From Callorhinus ursinus (Eukaryota; Chordata; Mammalia; Carnivora; Otariidae), in NCBI RefSeq assembly GCF_003265705.1, contig NW_020312867.1, positions 7,999,470-8,063,469 on the forward strand: a stretch of DNA of 64,000 nt, given 5' to 3'. The notes beneath the pieces are model-generated. The model ran no database searches and was not told where the DNA came from. It saw only the letters and a list, made by a program, of their open reading frames with translations. Shown here in pieces: positions 1 through 11,160 of this stretch. Position 1 is the first letter of the stretch. Each line of letters begins with the position of its first letter. The position numbers and the translations under genes are program-made.

Positions 1-384
1 CCAGGTGGGGGGCCAGTGACGGCCTGGTGGGGGCTCCAGGGAGCAGAGCTCAGGGCCCCGTGGGGTCCTGGGGCTCAGCTCCAGTGACTGGGGCTTTATC
101 TCTATCCCTTTGTGCTTTGCTGCCTCTGGAGGGGGTCTCTGCCTTGCTCCTTGGGTTCTCTTCACTCCCTCCCTCTTCCATCCATCCAGACGGAGGTCTT
201 GGCCCCATTCCCCCAGCCTGCGACTGTGGGCTTACAGCTGACAAACCTCCTGGTCCTGGCTCTCTGTCCAGCAGTACAGGCCCTCCCTGTCTGTCACCAA
301 ACAGTCAGGACGGCCTGTTCCACCTGGCAGCCTGGCTATTGCCCAGCTTCGTCTCAGGAAGGGAGGACCAGCTCTGACAACATG
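1..384. other. Unique intergenic sequence, nothing recognised
   Basis: Moderately GC-rich sequence with no splice-consistent coding frame, no SINE or LINE hallmark and no simple repeat. Open frames on both strands have no recognisable domain and are treated as chance. Confidence 0.5.
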
Positions 385-612
385 CTGCCTGAGTTCAAAT
401 CCTGCCGGTGCCTCTTCCTAGCTGTGTGGCCTTGGGCAGGACCCTTTGCCTCTCTGAGCCTCTGACTCCTCATTAATAAATGGGCGTAATGATAGGACCT
501 ACCCCTTGGATTGCTTTGTGAATTACATAAGATCATGCATGGAAAGTGCTTGGCTCAGTGCCTGGCGTCCAGTAAGAACCCAAGACATGTTAGCTCTTAT
601 TATCCAAGCTCT
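385..612 (+). repeat. MIR SINE (old, sense)
   Basis: It reads through the MIR order: 'gagttcaaatcctgcc', 'agctgtgtggccttgggca', 'cctctctgagcctc', a diverged 'cattaataaatggg', then 'ggaaagtgcttggctcagtg' and 'cctggcgtccagtaag'. Divergence is that of a mammal-wide element with no target duplication left. Confidence 0.8.
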
Positions 613-1070
613 ATCTTTCCGTGCTGGTTCTGGCCTCATGGGGCTGTTAATGCCTTCTGCATTAACCCCTTTATGCCTAGTGTCAGCTGATACGACTGTT
701 TGAACACAAAGAGCACCAGACCCTGATGTTATTTTAACATTTACTGGGTGCTTATGGTGAGCCAGGCATTGTGTCAGTTGTTTAAAATTATAGTTCCCAA
801 TTCCTTGATACTCCTCTCATCAAGAAGTAGGGTCTGTGTTCTTCCTGTGACTGTTTCCAGGAACAAAATGTGGCAGAAGTGACTTCTGTATGACTTCTGA
901 GGACAGGTTGGAGGTGGCCATGTCCCTTCTGCTTGGGTCTCAGGGGACACTCCCTCTTGGAACCCAGCCACCACGCTGTGAGGAAGCCTGGGACCCAAGG
1001 AGAGGCCACACATAGGTGTTCTGGCCAATAGCTTCAGCTGAACTAGTCTCGATTGCCAGACATGTCAGGA

Positions 1071-1118
1071 AAGACATCTCTAGATGATTCTGGGAAGACA
1101 CCTCTAGATGATTCTGGC
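1071..1118. repeat. 24-bp tandem duplication
   Basis: Two adjacent 24-base units (1071-1094 and 1095-1118) differ at two positions and share the core 'ctctagatgattctgg'. The surrounding 613-1885 holds nothing else I recognise apart from old, unassignable repeat debris. Confidence 0.8.
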
Positions 1119-1889
1119 CCCCAACCCTTGACTCTCTCCAGCTGAGGTCCCAGATACTGTACAACAGAAGGAAACCATCTCCACTGTGCTCTGTCTGAAT
1201 TCCTGACCCCTAAGAATCTGTGAGCATGAGAACTTGACTACAACACTGTGTTTGGGGTGGTTTGTTACACAGCAGTGAATGCCTGGAACCGACACATTGA
1301 CTCACTGAAGATCCACAACAATAGGAAGTCGCTGTTCTAATCATCTCCCTTTCAGAGATAAGGGAAGTAAACCCTAAAATGCTTCAGCAAGTTACCTGAA
1401 GTCACAGAACTCAGAAGAGGCAGAGCGGGGATTTGTGTTTCACTGAAGAATCAGGCCACATCCTACAAAACCCGGTGGGCCAGAGAGGTGACTGGACATC
1501 ATCTTGAAGGTCCTGGGGGCCACAGGAAGGCACCAAAGCAGAATTTGTGGGATCAGGAGAGGACACTAAGAAGGTCTCTTGGGTGTCATGTGGAGGGTGG
1601 GTAACAAGGGGCTGGAGGTGGCCCATGAGGACAGACAATGCCATCCTGCCATTGTCCTCTCTGCCCTGCCCCTCGAAGCTGCAAGGATAGCAGCAAGATC
1701 CCTGGTCTCAGGCCCCCTGGGAGCTCTTCACCTGTCAGAGCCGAGTCTACCCGGGGATGCCAGCCAGTGGGGCTGAGCTGGGCTGTGCCCTCAGTTGGGC
1801 TGAGCTAGGTAGCCTGGGCCAGGAGCTTCAGGGCTAGTGTGGGCAGGAAGCAGAAGGCCAGCAGAGTCCTCTGCCCCATACACCTCAAG

Positions 1890-2360
1890 GTAGGCCACAG
1901 AGCTCCAAGATCATCTGTGCTAACTGGATCTGTTTGTTTTGGAGTTGGCCGTGCGTGGCAGAGAGCCCAAAAGAAGAGTGACTTAAAGGAGACAAACAGT
2001 GGTTTCTCTTTCTTATGAACAGCCTGGAGGTAGGCAGCCCTAGGCTGACAAGATGGCTCCTCAATGCCCAGGGACCCAAGCTGCTTCTATCTTGTGTTCC
2101 ACCATTTTCAACACCTTGGTCCAAAATGGCTGCTCATTCTCCAGCTATCATGTCCACATTCTAGCCAAAGGGAAGGAGGAAGAGGCAAAGAATGTTCCCC
2201 CTCTCCACAAAGACCTCTCCCAGAAATTGCATATGGTGGTCTTCTTACCTCCTCTTGGCTGGAATGGAGACCCATGGCCACACCTAATGGCGAGAGGCTA
2301 GGAACTGTGGTCTCTAGTCTGGGGGTCCATGTGCCCAGCTATATCTAGGGGTTCTAATAA
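1890..2360. repeat. Old interspersed repeat, family not assigned (copy 1 of 3)
   Basis: It shares a word order with 28105-28495 and 38340-38790: a 'tttctctt' run, 'ctggaggtaggcag', 'atggctcctcaatg', 'atggctgctcattctccagctatcat', then a purine-rich 'gggaaggaggaagagg' block. The shared order shows dispersed repeat ancestry. I cannot name the family. Confidence 0.5.
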
Positions 2361-2469
2361 CTGAGGGAAAGGGAGGTAGCGAGCATGGGAAACTACCAGC
2401 CATAGTGGCAGCCTGGCAGCCAGAGGGATTGTTTTGAAACTCAGATCAGATCATTTTACTTTGCTGTGT

Positions 2470-2680
2470 AAAATCATTCTATAGCTCCCCCTGCTTCCAT
2501 GACAAAGTTTACATCTCCATTAAGCTCCCGGGGCTGGCCCCCTGATCTCACCCTGGCCCACCTCTCCAGCCTCATCCTCCCGGATCCGCCCCCGACACTG
2601 AACTCAAACCATGCCCACCCCCACCCTCACCCTGGGTCTCCCTTGTGCCCCGATTATTTGGGAAATCCAAATAACGGACA
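2470..2680 (-). repeat. L2-like LINE fragment (antisense)
   Basis: It contains 'tatagctccccctgcttc', 'tgacaaagtttacat' and 'ctggcccacctctccagcctca', a pattern typical of old L2-type repeats read from the antisense side. Family assignment is from memory. Confidence 0.5.
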
Positions 2681-2724
2681 GGATTAGCTACAGAGGCAGT
2701 TAGTAGGGTTGTGGTTCTAAAACC

Positions 2725-3085
2725 CCTACTATGTGCCAGGTCCACACATATATTTTCTCATTTTAATCCTCACCACAGCCCTGGAGGAGGCCAGCACTAT
2801 TGGGGGCCCCGTTTATAGATAAGGAAGCAGAGCACGTGCTGGGCGGAGCCACATAGCGACCACTCTGCCGCGAGGCCTGGCTGATGAGAAGTGACTTGCT
2901 CGGGCATATGGCACTTTACAGTTGGCACAACGCTTTTTCCTTCCACTGTCCCATGTCGTCCTCACAGCTACTGTGCCCCTTTTGCCAATGAGGAAATGGA
3001 GGCTCAGAGAAGGACGGTGACTTCCCCAAGGTCACAAAGCCACCTGGTAGCCATGTCTCGATCAATATCCGGGTTTGCCTGTCCC
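2725..3085 (-). repeat. Two MIR SINE fragments (antisense)
   Basis: The first (2725-2835) has 'ctactatgtgccaggt', 'ctcattttaatcctcacca' and 'tttatagataaggaa'. The second (2895-3085) has 'gccaatgaggaaatggaggc', 'cagagaaggacggtgac' and 'caaggtcacaaagcc'. Both are the reverse complement of the MIR body. Confidence 0.75.
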
Positions 3086-3319
3086 TTGACTCCTGGTATC
3101 TGCCCCATCTGCCTCCCCTGGGGAGTGAGGGAGGTGGGCCGCACCTAACCTTCCCTAGTCCTGGTGATGGCGGCAGGGATTCCAGAGTCCAGTTTTCAGA
3201 TGGGGCAATCGAAGTCCCTGGAGGGAAGGGACTTGCCCAGAGTCCTACACCCCATCAGTGGCTTGCTGCGAAGGGACCGAGGTCTCTTGCCTCCCAGTGC
3301 AGAGACCTTGCACACTTGG

Positions 3320-3935
3320 CTCATTCATGCAACAGATATTATTGAACACCTACTGTGTACCAGGTACTGTGCTAGCTCCTGGGATCACAGCCACAGAGAA
3401 AACAGACCTAGATCCCTGTCTCCCCTGGAGCTGACATTCCGGGGCGGGGTGGGGGAGGGGGAGACCGACACTCACCAAATAAATCAGCGGCAGCTACTGT
3501 TTTCCCTCTTTTTTCATTCCTTCCACAAATATTTATTGAGAACTATATTTCTGGAAGACAGACACCGTCCTGACTTTCCTGCAGTGAGTCTAGCGGTGGA
3601 GACAGGCACTACACGAGGAGGCACATAAATAAACAAGATAAATTCAGATTGTAATAACGGCCGAGAAGAAAACAAGGTTAAGTGCCAGGGAGGGAGGGGG
3701 CAGGGAAAGTAGTGGTAGTTGACTTTAGATGGGGCAATCCGGTGAGGGCCTTTCTGAGGAAGTGGCTCTGGAGCTGAGACCTGAAGGGTGTGAAGGGGCC
3801 AAGCAGGGTGTTCCAGGGAGAGGGAACAACACACACAAAGGTGCAGAGGCAGGGCAGAACTTGGGGTGAGGGAGGAGCTGAGAGAAGGCCAGGGTGGTTG
3901 GAGCAGGGTGGGAGGGGGCAGATCAGAGGGAGAGG
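3320..3935 (+). repeat. L2-like old repeat (sense of the 'ggaacagcaagtg' type)
   Basis: It carries 'attgaacacctactgtgtac', 'caggtactgtgctagc', 'ggagctgacattc', 'acataaataaacaag', 'gagctgagacctgaa', 'ttccagggagagggaacaa' and 'caaaggtgcagaggcagg' in the order shared by at least seven other segments of the window. The family name is tentative. Confidence 0.6.
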
Positions 3936-4489
3936 TTGGTGGGAGGGAAGGGGCTTGAGAAAGGCCAGGGTGCCATCGAGGGGCACTCAATGGAGAAAGG
4001 GAAGACTGGCCCCCTGTGGGGCACCGCTCAGGGAGGCCAGTCATCTCTGCATCTGGGGGTTTCCCAACCGGACCCCCAAGGGGTGGGGGCTGAGCACCTG
4101 CTGGCCTGGCACGGCTGCCCCTGCAGAGATACAGCCCCCCCAGCCCCCTGCCGTGGAGTCCCCCTCGGCAGGGTGTCCACCTGCACAGCCCGGCAGGGCA
4201 TTGTGTGCTGGCTCTGACGGGCACACCTGGTGCTCTCACTAGCCTGCTGGCTGCCTTGATTTAGGGCCTTGTCCTGGTTGGTTCTGGAGCCTATTCCCTG
4301 AAGTCTACCAGCTGGTACTAGGCTGGCTGAGGAGGAGGAAGCAGGCTTTGGGGGTGGCCAGGGAAGAAACCACCCCTCATCCTGGCAAGTCCATTGGACC
4401 AAGAGAGAAGTGTCCTGAGCATCTTTGAAATCCTGGACCTCTCTTCTCTGGCCATCCTTCCCCTGGCAAAGAACCTGGGGCTCAGGCAG

Positions 4490-4815
4490 GAAGCAAGGTT
4501 CAAGTGCCAGTTTAGTTGCTATGCTTAGAAATGCTCTCTCCCTCTCTGAGCCTCAATGTCATCTGTATAATGGAAGAATTGACCTGGCTAAACTCATCAT
4601 GTAAATTCTAGAGCCAGACTGTCTGACTCTTTGAACTGTTTAAACTTAGCTAAGTTACTCAGCCTTTTGGTGCCTCATTTTATCCCCCTATAAAATGAGG
4701 ATATAATAATAGTAGGTATTTCCAGAGTTGTGTCAAGATAGAGTTATGTGTAGCTGTTGCTTGGAACAGGGCCTGCCACATGCTAAGTGCTATATATTTT
4801 AACTCCGATTGTTAC
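4490..4815 (+). repeat. Two adjacent MIR SINE fragments (sense)
   Basis: 4490-4585 has 'ctctctgagcctcaatgtca' and 'tctgtataatgg'. 4605-4815 has 'tagagccagactgtctgact', 'ataaaatgaggatataataa', then 'cagggcctgccacatgctaa'. Confidence 0.7.
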
Positions 4816-5054
4816 TGCTATTCAAGTCTTTAGAGAATGTTGTACTAGAAAGACTTGCTGGAGATAACTAAGTCCGTTTGTTTGTAAACTTTGGTCTTTG
4901 TTTTTAACAGAGAAGCTCTGCATTGCTGAAGAGAAATTTTACTCAGAGCCCCAGCTGTTCGGAAGTGATGGAAGGGGGGGCGCCCGCCCCACCTGCTCCC
5001 CCGTCTCTGTGTCTGCAGCCCCCAAGGGGGCTACTGGAGCATAATTTGAAAACC

Positions 5055-5180
5055 CTTTCTCGGTTTGTGTCCTTCAGCTCACAGTCAGGGAAACTGAGAC
5101 TCAGAGAGAGGCAGGGACTAGCCCAGGCCCCACAGGGAGTGAGTCGCCCAGCCTAGCTTAGAGCCCAGATTTCCTGGTCT
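5055..5180 (-). repeat. MIR SINE fragment (antisense)
   Basis: The MIR 3' body is read backwards: 'cagggaaactgagactcaga', 'gggactagcccaggccccac' and 'agagcccagatttcctgg'. It ends just before the POU-motif block. Confidence 0.6.
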
Positions 5181-5224
5181 TCTCAATGCAAGACAAGGGG
5201 CAGGGGCTAGGAGAAAAGCGAGGA

Positions 5225-5450
5225 CCAGAAGCTGTTTAGGGGACTGGGTGCATTGTGGCGTCAAGTCATTAGCATGCAAATGACATGCAAATCGATGCAA
5301 AACAGCATGTTTTATGCTAATTTGCAGAGTCGAGAGCTTCGACATTTTTGGTAACAGGGCAGCAGTCCTGGTCCCTGGGCATTGCCGAACACGCGTCCCT
5401 TTTTTCTTTCTTTCTTTCATTATTATGATGGGGGCCCATAAATCTTGGTT
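5225..5450. promoter_or_regulatory. POU octamer cluster, candidate conserved enhancer
   Basis: Two perfect octamers ATGCAAAT lie at 5274-5281 and 5285-5292, with a one-mismatch ATGCAAAA at 5295-5302. Their starts are 11 and 10 bp apart, about one helical turn. ATTAGCAT at 5268-5275 overlaps the first. Its reverse complement ATGCTAAT lies at 5314-5321, running into ATTTGCA at 5320-5326. An AT-rich flank with 'cattattatgatggg' and 'cccataaatc' follows at 5418-5443. The block is not part of a repeat I recognise. POU factors (Oct, Brn) bind such motifs. The likely target, SCRT2, is neural, which would fit Brn-type input. Both the enhancer role and the target are inference. Confidence 0.5.
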
Positions 5451-6024
5451 TGGTTGTAACCCTGCCTCTTCTTTCCTGTGAGCCTGGCTCCTGTCCCCCT
5501 CAAGGGCTCCCTCCCTAATCCCCTGATCCTGCCTGGGCCCAGAGTCAGGCCTGGGCAGTGGGTCAGAGAACCAGGACTCAGGAGCCACCAGTCATTGCCA
5601 GGCAGTATGGTGAACCCATCCTGGAAGTCGCTTCTTGAGGAGTCTGAAGGGCCTGGGGGCTGGGGTGGCTGCTCCTCTGTGCCACCTGGTCTGTGGACAT
5701 TTGGGACACAACCTCCAGGACCCCCAAACTGTCCCTAAACCCAGGTTTGGTGCTTCCCCTGAGCTCTCACGGCCACTGTGTCTTCTGTGCCACTGTCCAT
5801 TTAGGGCTGGCCTGCCTCACGGGATGAGCAGCCCAGGGCAGGCAGCTCTGTTCCTTTACTTCTCAGGATGCCCAGTACCAGGGCCACAGGTTTGGGCTGT
5901 GTTTGGAGTTTGAATACTGGATCAGTACGTGGAGATCTGGCAGTGTACCTGGTGGTAAGCGTGCAGTCTCTGAAACTCATGCAGCTTGAATGCAAATCCT
6001 GACACCACTACTTTTGGAGAAAAT

Positions 6025-6215
6025 GGTAGTACTCGTAGCTGACATTAATTGAGCACCTACCATGTTCCAGGTGCTTTGCTTTGTGCTTGCTGTTTATGCT
6101 CTCACTGATAATAGTATCCTACGAGGTGGGATACCATCGCTTCCATTTTATGGAGTAGAGGTTAAATGCCTTGTCCAAGGTCGCATGCCCAGGGGAGTGA
6201 CTTCCTCACCAGCCA
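6025..6215 (-). repeat. MIR SINE (antisense)
   Basis: It contains 'attaattgagcacctaccat', 'gttccaggtgctttgc', 'aggtgggataccatcgcttc' and 'ttgtccaaggtcgcatgcc', the reverse complement of the MIR 3' half. Confidence 0.7.
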
Positions 6216-6989
6216 GCACTCAGCAAAGCTGCTGTTACAGGGTACCAGGCCTCTACCTGTGCTATCAGCCAACCTTTTGACAATGTTAAACTTTACCCAA
6301 GCCCTGCTGTGCTCCTAGAAAACAGTGATGGTTAAGAAATCCCTCCAACCTTTTGTTTTCTGAAATCCCACTACTCTTCTGTGTCCAGAGAAATGGCTTA
6401 CCACAAGCAACCACCTTCCTCATCTGACTTAGATCTAAGACTCTCGTCCATCTTTCTCATGACTCTCCTAAGACTTGGACGACTCCCTCATTTGCCTGTG
6501 ACCTTTCTTCTTTTGCCTGAACCTGCTGTTAAAGCCAAAGACTCTCCTCTTCCCATTCTTTGTCTCGTGGTTGATTAGCTGAGATTAGAACTGTTTGTGC
6601 CATCTGAAAGAAGAAACAAACATTTCCTGTTCAGCTGACCAAGGAGCCTTCCCCCATTGCAAGACAATCCCAGCTCTAAATTCCCCACCTGTAACCCGTA
6701 TGCTCCTCCCTGTAAGTCTAAGGCAAACGCCCCCTGCTTGGACATCTGGATCCTGGGATCTCCGGTGCCCTCCCTACTGCAATAGCTTGAGTAAAATCAT
6801 CCCCCACATTGTCCGGTGTATTTTGTCTATGACGCTTTCCACAGTGACATTTCCCACTTACGGCTCCGGCCCTGTAAGTGTCCTGTGTGTGACCTTGGAG
6901 CACTTCCTTAGCATCTCTGTGCCCCGGGCCCCTCCTCTACAAAACGGGATGCTCAGCTCCCTAGCCCTACCTCCTCAGGTTGTGAAACC

Positions 6990-7830
6990 AAAGATCACAC
7001 CAGGAAGCGCTTGGCGCGGTGCCCGGCACAGAGCGCGCGCTCCAGAAATGTCAACCATTGTGCGTGCAGGCGAGGGGACTGGACGGGGCCTGCGGGGAAC
7101 ACACGGCAGGCGGAAGTGGGGGGTCGAAATCACGTCTGGAGACCTCCGCTTCCCTCCCGTGCTGGGGGGGTGCCCGGTTCCCCCGTCCCCCCCTCCGATC
7201 GCAAGTGGGGCGGGGGCCACACTCCTCACTCCTCCCCTCCTCGCCGCCCGCCTTTGATTGTGGCGAGCAGCGAGTCGCGGAGCAAATTAACTTTTTGCAC
7301 ACTTCATTATGCGCCGCCCCGCGGCCCCAGGGGCCGCGGCCCCGCCCCCGCCCCGCGCCGACAACTTGATTGGGCAATTAATCTTCGCGCCCCCCGCCCC
7401 CCCGCGCGGCCCCGGGCCTTTGTGCGCCTGCACGGCGGCCGCGGGCGCCCGCCCGGCCGCCCGGTCTGCTCGCGCTGATAAGGCGCCCCGCGCCGCCGGC
7501 CCCCGCCTTTGTCAGGGCGCCGGGAGGCCCGGCCGCCGCGCTGCCGTCTCGCACCCCGTCAGCGCGCCCCCGCCCCTTCGGCTCGGTCCATCTGTTTGAG
7601 CTGCACAATCCTCCAGCGGCCGGGGGGCTGGGGGAGGGGTCTCGCTCCTGGGCAGGGAGCCAGCACCCCCACTCCACCCGGCCGCCCCATGTGTGAGGAG
7701 TGACGCCCCCGAGCCCCCGACACACACACGCGCGCGCGCGCACGCACACACACGCACACGCTCGCGGGGCCGCCCAATTAAGCAGCGCGGTAGTAATTAA
7801 GGGGGGCCGCGAAGCTCAGTAGCAGTCTGA
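6990..7830. promoter_or_regulatory. CpG-rich block with AT-rich homeodomain and TCF motifs
   Basis: Dense CG dinucleotides and GC boxes run from about 6990 to 7830 with no repeat family. Short AT-rich islands interrupt the GC-rich DNA: 'cctttgattg' (TCF/LEF-like, 7251-7260), 'aaattaa' (7284-7290), 'gattgggcaattaatc' (7368-7383, CCAAT plus TAAT), 'gctgataagg' (GATA, 7474-7483), 'cctttgtc' (SOX-like, 7506-7513), CATCTG (E-box, 7589-7594), 'ccaattaag' (7773-7781) and 'gtaattaa' (7793-7800). No coding exon is visible; in particular I see no open frame encoding the SNAG-type start of SCRT2. It could be a distal promoter, an untranslated first exon or a developmental enhancer. Confidence 0.55.
7720..7761. 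repeat. (CA/CG) alternating microsatellite
   Basis: About 42 bp of uninterrupted purine-pyrimidine alternation mixes CA and CG steps and sits inside the CpG-rich block. Such runs favour Z-DNA under negative supercoiling. Confidence 0.9.
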
Positions 7831-9600
7831 GGAATGGGGAGGAGGCTTCCCAGCAGTGTCCAAAAAAGAGGGGATCCTGCTACCCATCCTGTACCCCAGG
7901 TGTGTAGCGCCTGGTTCTTGGCTTGGGGGTCTGCAGGCTTCAATGGCTAGAGCGGTGGTGGAGGCGGGGTGGGAGGGAGAGTCCCTGGGAATTTGCCTGA
8001 TAGATCGTGCCTCTTTGTGCATTTTCCTGGGGTTTTGCCAGCAGTTGACCCAGCCTCAAAAAGGCATTCTGATTCCGGTAATGTTGAGAACCCGGGTCCT
8101 TAATGGAGGGTAAATCCGAGGCTATTGTAGAGGCCCATGGCAAGGGGTTCAGAAAAAATGCTCCCCACTCACTACCTGAGATTGTGTGTCAGGGAAGGAC
8201 TCTGTGTCCAGGGATGGTGGAGGGGATGGGTGGGGACCAGGGTTGGTGCAGCGCTGGGCACACAGCAAGTGCTCACAGGTGTTGGTTCTTGGTATTTTCT
8301 GTGGTTTTCCCTGGATGGGCCCAGGGCCGCAGTTAAACACGGATGGGTGAAAGATGGTGCTGGAAAGAGGTCCTTGAGTTTCATCACTCTCCTGGGCAGC
8401 AGGATAGAGTGGTGCCTGGGCATGGCCTCAAAATCTGTGGTCCCCGCAGAGCTTGGGGCTGGGGGGGGAGGGGGAAGCATCAGCACCAGCATGCCAGGGT
8501 GTGGGCAGAGGATTCAGTCTTCACTAGTGCTCACAGAGGCTGTGACCCGGTGTTGGAAGAATCCCTGTGCATGGGGGCTGAAGAAGCAGCTTCATCTGTG
8601 CAGTCCACCAGCAACACGGTTGGAAGACTTGCTGTGGGCAGAGTCCACGGCTGCCCCACAGGGTGAGGACAGCGTGAACAAAACAAACTGTTGGCGGCCC
8701 TCATCGACACACAATTTGGTTTGGGAGATGGATGAGAAGGCAAACACATAAGACCTGAGGTTCAGTGGGTGATAAGAGCTGTAGATAAAAACAAAGCAGA
8801 ACAGCTGAGGATTGTGCGGACTCCACTTGCTGGATCCCTCCCACCCCGACCCCAGCAGAATGCCGCATTGCCAGGGCAGTGAAGTCTATACTCCTGGGCC
8901 TGGAGATGTATACCCTCTGCCCCATATCTCCCACTCCCAGGGACCCAGCTTCCCTAGCCGGTCTGGGGATTGTGGGGCAGGGTTCCCTGGGATGATGGGC
9001 AGTCCTCAGTAGGCTGCAGACTCTCCCCCTTATTCCCGTGGAGCTGGAAGTGGCAATCCCCTCTGATAATGACAGCCTCCAGTCTTGCGTGACTGAAAGG
9101 CCTCACGGGCCCACTGTCCAGAAGGGGCCCCGTAAGCAGGAGCTGAATTAAAATGGAGAAATAAGAAATATAGCCTCGCTCCCCACCCCACCCCCCTCAC
9201 TCCCCTCATTCCCACAGCCCCTGAGGCCATGGGTGGCTAGCTTCTCAGTCCCTTTGCTGAGCTGAGTTAGTTAGCTGGGTATACACCTCTGTATGGATAC
9301 TATTAAGGGACGCTCAGAACCAGCAGAGGAATAATAATAATAATAAAAAAAAAATGCTGTTTGACTCTGAACAGCCCCCTCTCCAAACCACATTCCCACC
9401 CCCCCAAGCAGGTTTAGACCCCTCGTCAACCCGCGTCCCTGATTCTGATGTTCTGGCTCTAAACATCCCCAAATTCTAACATTGTAGGCTTTTGATTTTC
9501 TAGACTATTGACATTCTATGCATCTTACTCAAACATTCTGGGATTCTGCCCCTATGTTCTAGGAATTCTGGGCCTCCAATATTGATTTTGTTGGGTTCTA
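7831..9600. other. Mostly unique intergenic sequence
   Basis: No convincing gene. A short 'ataataataataataaaaaa' tract lies near 9330. From 9420 to 9580 many copies of 'attct(g/a)' recur at irregular short spacing, suggesting an eroded repeat. Otherwise nothing is recognised. Confidence 0.5.
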
Positions 9601-9639
9601 ACCAATGAAATCACAATAAAGACTACATGCAAAGTCACA

Positions 9640-9829
9640 GGGCGCCTGGGTGGCTCAGTCCGACTCTTGGTTTCCACTCAGGTCATGATCTCTGGGTCGT
9701 GAGATCGAGCTCTATGTTGTGCTCCGCGCTCAGCGCAGAGTCTGCTTGGGGTTCTTTCCCTCTCCCTACCCCTCTGCACCCATCCGAGCTCGCACTCCCT
9801 CTAAAATAAATAAGATCCTTAAAAAAATG
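9640..9829 (+). mobile_element. Carnivore SINE (SINEC), full, with 20-bp target duplication
   Basis: The tRNA-Lys-derived head 'gggcgcctgggtggctcagt' is followed by a CT-rich body and 'aaaataaataagatcctt' plus an A tail. It is flanked by identical 20-bp duplications 'agactacatgcaaagtcaca' at 9620-9639 and 9830-9849. The perfect duplication indicates a fairly recent insertion. Confidence 0.97.
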
Positions 9830-9859
9830 AGACTACATGCAAAGTCACATAATACTAGT

Positions 9860-10518
9860 CATAATAACAGCAATTAACAGTCTTTCAATCATGTTTTTAT
9901 TCAACAGATTTTTCTTTTGAGAATTTTCTAAAACAACCAGTGTCAGACACTGTTCTAGGCATTATACAAATAAATTAATTAAAATAAATATTTTGTCAGA
10001 AGGTAATGTATGCAGGAGAGACGGGTAGGGAGTGAGGGGTTGCAATTAGAATTGATGGTCAAGGTAGGACACACGAAGAAGGTGACATTTGATTTTCTAT
10101 TTGTTCTTTCAATTATTTGGATTTGAAATCTCAGTCTGTAATTGAGGATTTCTTTCTGCTTGCAAGTCTATCAGTTTTTGCTTCATGTATTTTGAATCTC
10201 TGCCATCAGGGTCATAAACATTTAAAATGTTATGTGCTTTTGATTAATTGACCTCTTATTCATTATAAAATGACCTTATATCTATCCCTGGTAAGATTTT
10301 TTGCTCTGAAATAACCTTTGTTTGATATTAAACAGCCACCCAATGTTCTTTCTTTTTTTTTAAAGTATATATTCTGATACCTTTAGGAGTTGGATCATCA
10401 CAAGTTCACAACGATTTAACACTGGCTTTCTCTAGACTAGGTATTCAAAGTCAGCTTTCTTTTTTCTGAGTGTGTTTGTGGGTTTTTTCACCCAAACTTT
10501 CTCCCTTCCTTTCCTGTT
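9860..10518 (-). mobile_element. L1 fragment (antisense, old)
   Basis: AT-rich sequence with 'ttgcaagtctatcagttttt', 'tatctatccctggtaag' and 'tttgctctgaaataacct' matches the antisense of mammalian L1 ORF2/3' regions. No intact reading frame remains. Confidence 0.65.
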
Positions 10519-11160
10519 AGGAGCTGATTTGTGTCTCCCCAAAATTCATATGTTGAAGGCCTAACCCCCATTACCTCAGAATGTGACTATGTTTTGTTGA
10601 CAGGACCCTTATTGTGGTAAATAAATTAAAATGAGGCCTTTAGGATGGGCCCTAATCCAATCTGACTGGTGTCCTTAGAAGAGGAAATTTGGGGGGGCAC
10701 TGGGTGGTTCAGTCAGTTAAGCATCTGACTCTTGATTTTGGCTCAGGTCATGATCTCAAGGCTGGTGAGATCTAGCCTGCATTGCACTCCGTGCTGGGCA
10801 TGGAGCCTGCTTCTGATTCTCTCTCTGCCTCTCCCTCTGCCCCTCCCCTCCACTCACATGCGTGCGCGAGAGCACTCTCTCTCAAATAAATAAATAAATA
10901 AATAAATAAATAAAAGTTAAAAAAAGAAGAGGAAATTTGGATAAACAATAGACACAAGGGATGTGTGCTCACAGAGGAAAGACCACATTAGGACACAATC
11001 AGAAGGCAGCCATCTGCAAGCCAAAAAGAGAGACCCCAGAAGAAATAAAGCTATTGATATTTTGATCTTGGACTTCCAGTCTCCATAAATGTGAGGAAAT
11101 ACGTTTTTGTTGTTTAAGCCACTTTGTGTTCTTTTGATTAGTGCTAGCATGGTATATTTT
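10519..11160 (+). mobile_element. MLT1-type MaLR solo LTR, split by a SINE
   Basis: An old retroviral LTR only; no internal genes. The left part has 'aaaattcatatgttgaaggc', 'cctaacccccattacctcag' and 'gatgggccctaatccaat'. The right part has 'cacaatcagaaggcagccat', 'cttggacttccagtctcca' and 'gtttaagccactttgtg'. A SINE at 10693-10924 splits it. Confidence 0.75.
10693..10924 (+). mobile_element. Carnivore SINE inside an MLT1 LTR
   Basis: It has the head 'gcactgggtggttcagtcag', a CT-rich body and an (AAAT)n tail at about 10885-10913. The 16-bp target duplication 'agaagaggaaatttgg' is perfect (10677-10692 and 10925-10940). Confidence 0.97.

Noticed and set aside
3514..4239. Minus-strand open frame of 241 codons
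   Set aside because: Low-complexity P/S/L-rich translation of an old L2-like repeat; it crosses repeat boundaries.
6595..7478. Frames near the 7-kb CpG block as SCRT2 coding sequence
   Set aside because: No translation shows the SNAG-type start or zinc fingers expected of SCRT2. By human gene order that gene should lie outside the window.
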